From: a virus
IMG/VR virus record: IMGVR_UViG_3300020180_000098
Coordinates: 1-28,416 of that record
Length of the DNA: 28,416 bases
Strand: one strand, 5' to 3'
Part shown: positions 23,455 to 28,416 of the stretch, one piece after another
Position numbering within the stretch: position 1 is the stretch's first letter
Layout of the letters: each line of letters opens with the position of its first letter
Program-made: the position numbers and the translations under genes
The notes under the pieces: generated by a model
What the model was told of the DNA's origin: nothing
Database searches by the model: none
Seen by the model: the letters and a program-made list of their open reading frames with translations, nothing else

Positions 23455-24559
23455 TGAATACCTCGCCGTTGATTTTGCATATAAATTCTTTATTTGTTGC
23501 TATGCAATGCTTTTGATAACGCTCTAAGATTACTTGGCAGTATTTAGGCTCTAGTTCCATTCCGTAGCACGTACGATTTAGTTGATCGGCGGCTATTAGC
23601 GTTGTGCCTGAGCCAAGGAAGGGATCATATACTGTTGAGAATTTAAAGCCGCTTAACATTTGCGTAAATGCTTTTAAGTTTTTAGTCAATCCATGTTTTT
23701 CTTGCGTGTTTTTTGGTGCATCTATAATGCTGGGGTAGTATCCTTTTTCGCTAAAAGATCCCTTAGCGTTGTCACAATCAAATATCGTGTCTTTGTTATT
23801 AAAATAAAATATATTTTTATGTACGTAATAAGGCACCTTCTTATTTAACATGCTTGACGGTACGTGCTGATTCCAAACTAAATCAAAACAAAATGACAAG
23901 TTAACATTTTTGTAAACTTCAAATCCTTGTTTGATGCTGGTCATTAAAAGCAAGTGGTTGCATTCTCCGATTGCGGCTATTACTTGATTAGCGTCTAGTT
24001 CGTAAGGAGGATCGGTAACTACAAAGTCACCTATTTGATTATTTTCCGTCGTACTATCACCGCACAATACCCGATGATTCCCAAGCTCTATTAGATCGCC
24101 TAATTTGAGGTAAGTTTCGTCTGGTAGCTCTCCCCCTCCGTCGTCTTCAACTATTTCTGCGTTGGTGTTGCTGTCTAGTAAATCTCTTAGAGAGTCTAAC
24201 CCCCACTCTTCTAGATCTAAGCCGTTATCCTCTAGAAACCCAAGCTCTAAATGTAAATTGTCAAATTGCCAGGTTGAATCATTTTGCAATTTGTTGTCTA
24301 AAATCCTATATGCTTTTTTCTGCACTTCCGTTAGCCCTGTGATTTTGTATGAAGGCACTTTGTCTAGATTTAAAGACTTGGCTGCATATAGACGACCATG
24401 ACCGACTAGCACTATATTATTTTCGTCAATTACTATAGGCTGATTAAATCCAAATTCCTTTATAGAGCATGCAATCCTGTTGATCTGCTCATCACTGTGA
24501 TTTCTGTTGTTAAATTCATAAGCGGTTATTAAATGCGTTTCAATGTCCGTAATTTGCAT
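23435..24559 (-). CDS. ParB-like domain fused to DNA N6-adenine/N4-cytosine methyltransferase
   Basis: 374 aa. Residues 1-90 form a ParB/sulfiredoxin-like domain: SIKEFGFNQPIVID, then GHGRLYAAKSL at 53-63. Residues ~150-350 are an amino-methyltransferase: LGDLIELGNHRVLCGDST leader at 153-170, motif IV DPPY at 183-186, an HGLTKNL motif (289-295) in the place of HPTQKP, and motif I DPFLGSGTT at 312-320. Motif IV before motif I marks the beta class. The enzyme would use S-adenosylmethionine to methylate DNA, likely to evade host restriction or mark the packaging site. No partner endonuclease is adjacent, so it appears to be an orphan. It lies directly before the terminase genes. Confidence 0.92.
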   Translation of the reverse strand: MQITDIETHLITAYEFNNRNHSDEQINRIACSIKEFGFNQPIVIDENNIVLVGHGRLYAAKSLNLDKVPSYKITGLTEVQKKAYRILDNKLQNDSTWQFDNLHLELGFLEDNGLDLEEWGLDSLRDLLDSNTNAEIVEDDGGGELPDETYLKLGDLIELGNHRVLCGDSTTENNQIGDFVVTDPPYELDANQVIAAIGECNHLLLMTSIKQGFEVYKNVNLSFCFDLVWNQHVPSSMLNKKVPYYVHKNIFYFNNKDTIFDCDNAKGSFSEKGYYPSIIDAPKNTQEKHGLTKNLKAFTQMLSGFKFSTVYDPFLGSGTTLIAADQLNRTCYGMELEPKYCQVILERYQKHCIATNKEFICKINGEVFNGTETT

Positions 24560-24565
24560 AAGTGT

Positions 24566-24766
24566 TTAATTTTGTTCATCTTTTTTTGGTATTGATTTCC
24601 CTTTTACAAGGTCGTCTAATTCTAAAATTTCCGGGGCTGCCATAGTATGCAATCTGGCTATGCCTAATGCTTGTAGGGCTAAAGATAAAGCTTTAATAGC
24701 CTCTGTGATTGAGTTCATTAATATAATTTCTCGCTGTTTCTTATCCCTAAGAGTCTCGGTAGTCAC
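24566..24766 (-). CDS. 66-aa unknown protein with GTG start
   Basis: Start GTG at 24764-24766 with AAAGGAGAA seven bases upstream, the better-supported choice over an internal ATG at about 24718. The product has a central Ala/Leu-rich helix (ITEAIKALSLALQALGIAR at about 20-38), which may be a membrane-lying or dimerising helix, and an acidic-then-basic C-terminus. It overlaps the end of the HTH gene by 20 bases and stops six bases before the ParB-methyltransferase gene. Function unknown. Confidence 0.6.
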   Translation of the reverse strand: MTTETLRDKKQREIILMNSITEAIKALSLALQALGIARLHTMAAPEILELDDLVKGKSIPKKDEQN

Positions 24767-25178
24767 TGAGTTTCTCCTTTCTTTGTATAAGGTCTCGCTT
24801 AATAAATTCTTCCTCTAAGTCTTCTTGTATCGCTGCAAGCCACCTATAGACTGTTCTCTCTGTAGTGTGAAGCACGATTGCCGCGTCTTTAGGAGTTAAC
24901 TTGATAAAGTTTTCCCCTATACTGCAAATTTCCCAAGCCTTTATAGCTTTTTTTGAATGAAATTTTTTAACCTTTTGGATCCCCTTTAGGATTCTAGCCC
25001 AAATAAGATGAGGATTTTCGCTTTCAAAGGGGAGATAGTTTCTTTTGCTAGATGTTTCTGTGTCTAGTAAATTAATTGATTTTTGTCGTGCTGGATTGTT
25101 AAACGAATAATAGGACAAGCAGTGTCCTACAGAATTGAATAGCGGTTTATACACCATCGTCATTTTTATTATGTTCAT
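24747..25178 (-). CDS. Helix-turn-helix protein, probable DNA-binding regulator
   Basis: 143 aa. The C-terminal half holds a helix-turn-helix: LTPKDAAIVLHTTERTVYRWLAAIQEDLEEEF at about 92-123, with TERTVYRWL as the recognition helix. The N-terminal half (about 1-55) is aromatic and Cys-containing without a known fold. The ATG at 25178 has no Shine-Dalgarno and could be one of three nearby in-frame ATGs (25178, 25163, 25157). It lies between the sigma factor block and the methyltransferase/terminase genes, so it might be a transcription regulator or an additional packaging-site binder. Confidence 0.65.
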   Translation of the reverse strand: MNIIKMTMVYKPLFNSVGHCLSYYSFNNPARQKSINLLDTETSSKRNYLPFESENPHLIWARILKGIQKVKKFHSKKAIKAWEICSIGENFIKLTPKDAAIVLHTTERTVYRWLAAIQEDLEEEFIKRDLIQRKEKLSDYRDS

Positions 25179-25191
25179 ATAAAACTTTGCC

Positions 25192-25220
25192 AGTATATAG
25201 AAAATATTAATTATTTTTAA
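25192..25220 (-). promoter_or_regulatory. Possible sigma70-type promoter before the HTH gene
   Basis: In sense orientation TTAAAA (25220-25215), a 17-base spacer and TATACT (25197-25192) stand in a 28-base gap, very near the ATG at 25178 that lacks a Shine-Dalgarno. The -35 match is poor and AT-rich DNA gives such matches by chance, so this is weak. Confidence 0.2.
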
Positions 25221-25623
25221 TTAGAAGCTTTAACAAGTCGAATTTAGATATTTCCGGTAGTTTTTGCTTCCTTGTCTTTAGCCCCTTCTTATCGTTTCGC
25301 CCTACATCCCCCTCGCTTGATAGATAGCTTATAATTGCCTTGTGATTTTCTTTAGGAAAGTCCGAGATTAAACCAAGGTACCAAAGCAACGATCTTTCTT
25401 GCGTTGAATAACTAAGCAACCAACCAACTGCATTTTTTTTCTGTCTCAAAGCGTACTCTGGTTTTTCTGCGCGCTGATAGCGTACGGATCTAGCGTCTGA
25501 TATAGCGCATAAAATCACGTTTATAATTAATCTTTTTTCTGGACAAAATGAGGGCAAACCTGATTTTTCTGCCTCTGTAATTACGGAATATAAATCTACT
25601 GATGTCTCGTATATTATTGTCAA
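25207..25623 (-). CDS. Unknown protein next to sigma factor gene
   Basis: 138 aa, overlapping the sigma factor stop by four bases (ATGA). The middle has EKRLIINVILCAISDARSVRYQRAE and AVGWLLSYSTQERSLLWYLGLISDFP (segment about 65-95). It resembles a small phage protein type with an A-x-x-W-L ... F-x-x-I-C pattern found near terminase or regulators, but the match is loose. The C-terminal ~45 residues are basic. Coupling to the sigma gene raises the idea of a sigma regulator (anti-sigma or cofactor). That is speculation; no zinc or membrane anti-sigma features are visible. Confidence 0.55.
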   Translation of the reverse strand: MTIIYETSVDLYSVITEAEKSGLPSFCPEKRLIINVILCAISDARSVRYQRAEKPEYALRQKKNAVGWLLSYSTQERSLLWYLGLISDFPKENHKAIISYLSSEGDVGRNDKKGLKTRKQKLPEISKFDLLKLLIKNN

Positions 25624-26192
25624 ATAGCCTCCTTGTATTCGTCGTATGTTTCTTTAAGTCTTTTAATTAGATTATTCTTTGCTCGGATCCTCCTTGATTT
25701 AACTGTTGGTATTGTGCTGTTTTGGTCTTTTGTCACCTGCGCTAGGGGGAGATGGCATGAGAATAAAGATTCTTTGTACTCTGGCTTTATTAAGTAAAGT
25801 ACGGTTTCTTTAAGTTTTTTCTTTAAAAAATAATCATATAAAATATTAGCGCTAAAGAGGTTGCTAGTTAGCTGTAGTATGTTAACTTCTTTTTGCAGTG
25901 CCTTTCTTCTCTCGTGCTTACTATTTAATCGCATGTACATATTGGCTTCATTCACCGCTACCCTATAAAGCCACGAAGCAAAGCTAGATTCAAATTTGAA
26001 TGTATGTATTTTTCTAAATAGTTTTAAAAAAACGATTTGGGTAACTTCTTCCGTCTGCTCTATGTTTTTAAGCATTTTCTTAAGCTGTCCGAAAACGTTG
26101 GAATAGCTTCTTTTATAGATTTCTTCAAACGCGCGCTCGTCTTTTGTGCCAATGTAGAGCTTTAACAATTCGTTAATTTCTAGTTTTTCCAT
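25620..26192 (-). CDS. Phage-encoded ECF-type RNA polymerase sigma factor
   Basis: 190 aa, the size of group IV (ECF) sigma factors. Region 2 spans about 20-95: AFEEIYKRSYSNVFGQL for 2.1, EEVTQIVFLKLFRKIHTF (48-65) for 2.2, and SSFASWLYRVAVNEANMYMR (69-88) for 2.3-2.4, matching the usual DxxQExFxxxW...F.aWLyriA.N pattern. Region 4 spans about 126-182: KPEYKESLFSCHLPLAQVTKD, then TVKSRRIRAKNNLIKRL, matching the S-x-x-TVKSRxxRA recognition helix. Regions 1.1 and 3 are absent. It would bind host core RNA polymerase and direct it to phage promoters. It begins inside the preceding nuclease gene and its stop overlaps the next gene. It stands at the head of the structural genes. Regulon not visible. 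Confidence 0.85.
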   Translation of the reverse strand: MEKLEINELLKLYIGTKDERAFEEIYKRSYSNVFGQLKKMLKNIEQTEEVTQIVFLKLFRKIHTFKFESSFASWLYRVAVNEANMYMRLNSKHERRKALQKEVNILQLTSNLFSANILYDYFLKKKLKETVLYLIKPEYKESLFSCHLPLAQVTKDQNSTIPTVKSRRIRAKNNLIKRLKETYDEYKEAI

Positions 26193-26526
26193 TTTTTATT
26201 TTTTCTCTTAAACACTTACCGGCTTTATAAACTCTATAAACGCCTTTAGGTTTTGTAATTCTAAATATTAAATCGGGGTAAAGGGCAGACAATATTTTAA
26301 CTCTAAGTATTGAGTCGTGGCGCTCAAATATGTAGCCCTTAAATTCTTCCACTATTTTTTTATTATTTTCTAGGTAGCTAAAATCAGCTGTGTATTTAAA
26401 GGTTTCGATGCTGTTGATAATTGCTTTAAATTCTACTTGGTGGCGTAGCTCGGTGATTACCTTAGCGGCTTGCAGTAGTTTGAGCTGCATGTATCTTACT
26501 AATTCCTGCTTAGATGATTTATTCAT
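26173..26526 (-). CDS. DUF1064-like PD-(D/E)XK nuclease
   Basis: 117 aa. The sequence follows the DUF1064 pattern: N-terminal helix QELVRYMQLKLLQAAKVITELRHQVEF (7-33), a strand with YTADFSYLENN (Asp48), KKIVEEFKGY with Glu61-x-Lys63, and ALYPDLIFRI. Asp48 and Glu61-x-Lys63 form the D...ExK catalytic core of the PD-(D/E)XK superfamily. The usual N-terminal G-x-x-K/N lead is short here, so this version is compact. These phage enzymes are thought to be structure-specific or recombination endonucleases. Start overlaps the previous gene by eight bases and the stop overlaps the sigma factor start by 20 bases. Confidence 0.7.
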   Translation of the reverse strand: MNKSSKQELVRYMQLKLLQAAKVITELRHQVEFKAIINSIETFKYTADFSYLENNKKIVEEFKGYIFERHDSILRVKILSALYPDLIFRITKPKGVYRVYKAGKCLREKIKNGKTRN

Positions 26527-26695
26527 TCTCTAGCTTTTTTATTCTTTCTATTATTTCTTGCTCTCCGTTTAGCCTGACCATTTTTTCACAATCTTTCTTA
26601 CCTATAAAGTTTCTAATAAATGGTCTAAAAGCAAGCGTCGGTTTAAAGACATAACCGTTTCGGATTAAACATTTCTTGTAAAACTTTTTTTTCAT
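26519..26695 (-). CDS. 58-aa basic protein
   Basis: The start is chosen at the ATG at 26695, which has AGAGGAAAT just upstream and lies 12 bases after the previous stop; a longer frame from 26746 lacks such a signal and overlaps the upstream gene. The product starts MKKKFYKK, contains FRPFIRNFIGKKD, and ends with an acidic helix (QEIIERIKKLENE). Function unknown; basic charge suggests nucleic acid or membrane contact. Confidence 0.55.
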   Translation of the reverse strand: MKKKFYKKCLIRNGYVFKPTLAFRPFIRNFIGKKDCEKMVRLNGEQEIIERIKKLENE

Positions 26696-26706
26696 ATTTC
26701 CTCTTT

Positions 26707-26871
26707 TTAATAGAACGACACAAGCATTCTTATTAGAGTAGCCCACAAGCTAAAGGTAAGGGCTATTCTTAAGATAGTTATTGTTTTAGTTTCTTCTACG
26801 ACTTTTCTTTTTCTTAAAAGAACCCAAAACAACGCCAACATTATTACTACTCTTATAAACTCTTCGCTCAT
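26707..26871 (-). CDS. 54-aa membrane protein, two predicted TM helices
   Basis: The frame runs from the ATG at 26871 (ATGA overlap with the gene before) to the TAA at 26707-26709. It has an AGGAG-rich region upstream. Residues about 6-19 (IRVVIMLALFWVLL) and 31-50 (TILRIALTFSLWATLI) are hydrophobic, separated by a basic loop (RKRKVVEE). Small two-TM protein, function unknown. Both this gene and the one upstream begin MSEE. Confidence 0.55.
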   Translation of the reverse strand: MSEEFIRVVIMLALFWVLLRKRKVVEETKTITILRIALTFSLWATLIRMLVSFY

Positions 26872-27041
26872 GATTCGCCTTCTCCTAAAATAAATTCTCT
26901 AACCTCGTCCAGTGATGACAGCAAACCTTGAAGTAAGCCAGCGTGAAATGTATCGCCTGGTATTAGTTTTATGTATGAAATTTCTTTATCTATAAACTCT
27001 AATATTTCTTCTATTGTCTTAACTGGTTTTTCTTCGCTCAT
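26868..27041 (-). CDS. 57-aa acidic protein
   Basis: The frame runs from the ATG at 27041 to the TGA at 26868-26870, with ATGA overlaps at both ends. The product starts MSEEKPVKTIEEILEFI, contains LIPGDTFHAGLLQGLLSSLDEV, and is predicted helical and acidic. Gene packing supports it: it fills exactly the space between two genes. Function unknown. Confidence 0.6.
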   Translation of the reverse strand: MSEEKPVKTIEEILEFIDKEISYIKLIPGDTFHAGLLQGLLSSLDEVREFILGEGES

Positions 27042-27283
27042 AATACCTCTTTGTAAATAAAAATCTCTAACCCCTGATAGCTAGTAGGATCTCCCACCGT
27101 ATAAGGCTCTGCACCATAAATTAATTCTTTATGCGCGGTTGTTGTTATGCAATCTTTGATATCTCCCCATGTCTCCATTGCCCCAAACTCAGATTTCAAA
27201 CCGTCCTTAATTAACAATTGATACTGTTTTACTCGTGTCATAAATCTTCCTATATTAAATTGATAATGTGTTGTTATTTTCAT
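27038..27283 (-). CDS. 81-aa unknown protein of the accessory cluster
   Basis: Starts at the ATG at 27283, with AAGGGATTC in front and an ATGA overlap with the gene before. It begins MKIT like its two neighbours upstream, but only because the shared leader covers the first codons; beyond that, no similarity is visible. Contains GAMETWGDIKDCITTTAHKE and a C-terminus LEIFIYKEVL. No known motif. Confidence 0.6.
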   Translation of the reverse strand: MKITTHYQFNIGRFMTRVKQYQLLIKDGLKSEFGAMETWGDIKDCITTTAHKELIYGAEPYTVGDPTSYQGLEIFIYKEVL

Positions 27284-27320
27284 GAATCCCTTCTTTTAAT
27301 TAAACTTAATCCGTATTGCA
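27272..27320 (-). repeat. Gene-boundary repeat, copy 1 (49 bp)
   Basis: Covers the end of paralog B and the start of the next gene. Nearly identical to 27572-27618 apart from one T in a T-run. A shorter match (19 bp) is at 27857-27875. It contains the Shine-Dalgarno AAGGGATTC and ATGAAAATAAC start. Confidence 0.9.
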
Positions 27321-27582
27321 AGTACCCGGGCATCGCTGCCTCGCGAGTAATATAATCGGCGTACTTAAGAGACTTGCGGACTTTATATTCATATTCGAGG
27401 TATCGCCTAGTTTGCTCCATGCTAAATGATTCCCTCATTAGCCAGTAAGCCCAATAGTGCCGCTCTTCTTTTATTAGCGTGTTCATTAGGTCGACCAACT
27501 CTTTTGACTTTTGCTTTTTAAACCACTTGATAAACTCATCGCGTGCCTTGCAGGCTTTAAGAAAGCCCAAAGTTATTTTCAT
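27280..27582 (-). CDS. Tandem paralog B, 100-aa unknown protein
   Basis: 100 aa. It aligns along its length with the product of 27557-27868: MKIT.FLK, a central W-F/Y-K-K-Q segment, SKELVDL versus SKEVMDL, LIKEERHYWAYWLMR versus LIKQKQHVWAEWLMR, and a C-terminal QYGLSLIK. The N-terminal FLKACKARDEFIKWF is like a small protein type (F-L-K-x-x-x-A-C-x-x-x-x-x-W-F) that I recall from bacteria and phages, function unknown. It ends RRDS with an ATGA overlap, which I take to be the original end of the family here. AAGGG lies before the start. Confidence 0.7.
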   Translation of the reverse strand: MKITLGFLKACKARDEFIKWFKKQKSKELVDLMNTLIKEERHYWAYWLMRESFSMEQTRRYLEYEYKVRKSLKYADYITREAAMPGYLQYGLSLIKRRDS

Positions 27583-27868
27583 GAATCCCTTCTTTAATTA
27601 AACTTAATCCGTATTGCATAACCAAATCTCGAATATACGCATGAGAATATATCGTAGTTCTTAAAAGCTTAGAATCGTAATCCCTGTACCGTATAAATTG
27701 ATCTGGATTAAAAGCATTCCTCATTAACCATTCAGCCCAAACATGCTGCTTTTGTTTTATTAGCGCTTTTAATAAATCCATTACTTCTTTTGACTCTTGT
27801 TTTCTATACCAATTTAGACCCTCGTCACAGGCATCTTTTTCTTTAAGAAATTTTAGTGTTATTTTCAT
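27557..27868 (-). CDS. Tandem paralog A, 103 aa, with altered C-terminus
   Basis: Paralog of the 27280-27582 gene (see that entry for shared blocks). It reads 26 bases into its neighbour. Where the paralog ends LIKRRDS, this copy reads LIKEGIHENNFGLS, because the 3' boundary repeat has three T in a run (27591-27595 region) where the other copy has four. The result is an extra tail encoded by the leader and first codons of the next gene. An AGGGGATTC precedes the ATG. Function unknown. The helical WLMR region suggests a small all-alpha fold. Confidence 0.7.
   Translation of the reverse strand: MKITLKFLKEKDACDEGLNWYRKQESKEVMDLLKALIKQKQHVWAEWLMRNAFNPDQFIRYRDYDSKLLRTTIYSHAYIRDLVMQYGLSLIKEGIHENNFGLS
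27572..27618 (-). repeat. Gene-boundary repeat, copy 2 (47 bp)
   Basis: Covers the end of paralog A and the start of paralog B. Compared with copy 1 it lacks one T of the run, which shifts the reading frame of the upstream gene's last codons. Left by tandem duplication or homogenised by recombination. Confidence 0.9.
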
Positions 27869-27875
27869 GAATCCC

Positions 27876-28286
27876 CTATGTTAAATTAGTCACAATCTGA
27901 ATTAAAACAATTAGCAATAATCCGTAATAATAAACATTTTTAAAATCTTCCCTATTCTTTCGCATCCGCACCTCAAGATCCTCTTTCTCGTCCCCTAAGC
28001 GTAGTAATAATTTATGTTTCCATTTATCTAGCGATGCCTCCAGGTCTTCCCTACACATACGAACGGTTGAAATTTTCTCCATATTAATATCAAATATCTT
28101 TTTATCAAAGGCTTCTATTGTTTCGTTTCTCCATTCCCTTAATTGTGTCATGTGCTTTTCAGCCCCGCGCGCTTCTTGCTTTAATATTTCGCGTGCCGCT
28201 TCTTCGTTCTGATACCCTCTTTGAAACAACTCATCTATTAATTCCTTGAGGTCTTTAATTGTAAGTCTTTTAGTTTTAGCTTTCAT
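27876..28286 (-). CDS. Coiled-coil protein with C-terminal membrane anchor
   Basis: 136 aa. Residues 1-40 are helical with IKDLKELIDELFQRGY and NEEAAREILKQE. Residues about 40-115 form a charged coiled coil, and 117-136 a single C-terminal hydrophobic segment (YYYGLLLIVLIQIV). This tail-anchored coiled-coil layout is like the DUF1640/CCDC90-type proteins seen in phages and bacteria, though I cannot confirm the family. Its start overlaps the end of the gene at the right edge by 11 bases. Function unknown; a membrane-tethered phage factor is the simplest reading. Confidence 0.65.
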   Translation of the reverse strand: MKAKTKRLTIKDLKELIDELFQRGYQNEEAAREILKQEARGAEKHMTQLREWRNETIEAFDKKIFDINMEKISTVRMCREDLEASLDKWKHKLLLRLGDEKEDLEVRMRKNREDFKNVYYYGLLLIVLIQIVTNLT

Positions 28287-28416
28287 TTTCTTGCTTCTCC
28301 ATTAATGCAATTAATTCTAGCGCGTGTGCATTGACTTGGTAACTCTCTTTGCTTTTCGGCAATTCCTCTTTAAAAAAATCTTTTGGTAGCTTGTGATAAC
28401 ACCATTCATCGTCGTA
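28276..28416 (-). CDS. C-terminal end of an unknown gene (truncated by window edge)
   Basis: The last 46 codons, before the TAA at 28276-28278, encode a segment beginning YDDEWCYHKLPKDFF and ending EKQENES. The frame is open to the window edge. It is helical and acidic at the end, and overlaps the next gene's start by 11 bases, as expected in this operon. No family can be named from so short a piece. Confidence 0.55.
   Translation of the reverse strand, partial: YDDEWCYHKLPKDFFKEELPKSKESYQVNAHALELIALMEKQENES

Noticed and set aside
26519-26746. 75-aa version of the small basic protein beginning at 26746
   Set aside because: Its first part overlaps the two-TM mini-gene; AGAGGAAAT stands directly before the ATG at 26695.
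1-28416. Integrase, repressor, att site, tRNA or replication origin
   Set aside because: I looked on both strands and found no supporting motif or cloverleaf. Whether this is a prophage or a lytic phage cannot be decided from this window.

Overview
The window is the structural (late) region of a tailed double-stranded DNA virus or prophage of Caudoviricetes. Every gene I can support lies on the minus strand, so transcription runs from high to low coordinates. The DNA is AT-rich and the standard genetic code fits (TGA is used as a stop, TGG as Trp). Many genes have clear Shine-Dalgarno sequences and are packed with ATGA or short overlaps. That argues against hosts that mostly lack Shine-Dalgarno signals, such as Bacteroidota, but I cannot name the host. 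A complete tail-tube/tape-measure/chaperone set without a contractile sheath points to a long-tailed siphovirus. I see no integrase, repressor, att site, tRNA or replication gene.

Reading in the direction of transcription: (1) 28416-26519 is a cluster of very small accessory genes, several missed by simple ORF calling, with a tandem gene duplication (27557-27868 and 27280-27582). (2) 26526-24566 is a control block: a DUF1064-like PD-(D/E)XK nuclease, an ECF-type RNA polymerase sigma factor, a small unknown, a helix-turn-helix protein and a 66-aa protein. (3) 24559-21741 holds a ParB-N6-adenine methyltransferase fusion, small terminase and large terminase. (4) 21763-17461 is the head module in a Mu-like order: portal, gpF/SPP1 gp7-like minor head protein, gpG-like protein, scaffold, major capsid. 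A strong intrinsic terminator follows. (5) 17389-15400 is the neck: connector, terminator-like and small proteins. (6) 15364-9521 has the tail tube, a G/GT chaperone pair made by a -1 frameshift on an A8 run, a small protein and a 1218-aa tape measure. (7) 9524-3926 has two paralogous distal-tail proteins (one carrying nested carbohydrate-binding domains), a 791-aa hub-like protein and a fibre-like protein. (8) 3900-1067 is a mixed lysis and entry block: a one-TM protein, lytic transglycosylase, a glycosidase-like protein, an unknown protein and small membrane proteins including a holin candidate. (9) 1070-1 holds a tail appendage protein and a collagen-like fibre that runs off the left edge.

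Together the genes package DNA, build head and tail, recognise surface glycans and break the cell wall. The most notable points are the phage-encoded ECF sigma factor at the head of the structural operon, the large terminase without the usual P-loop lysine, the nested lectin insertion in a duplicated tail gene, the frameshift chaperone with a four-Cys extension, the duplicated module within the tape measure, and the one-base indel that made one of two tandem paralogs read into its neighbour.
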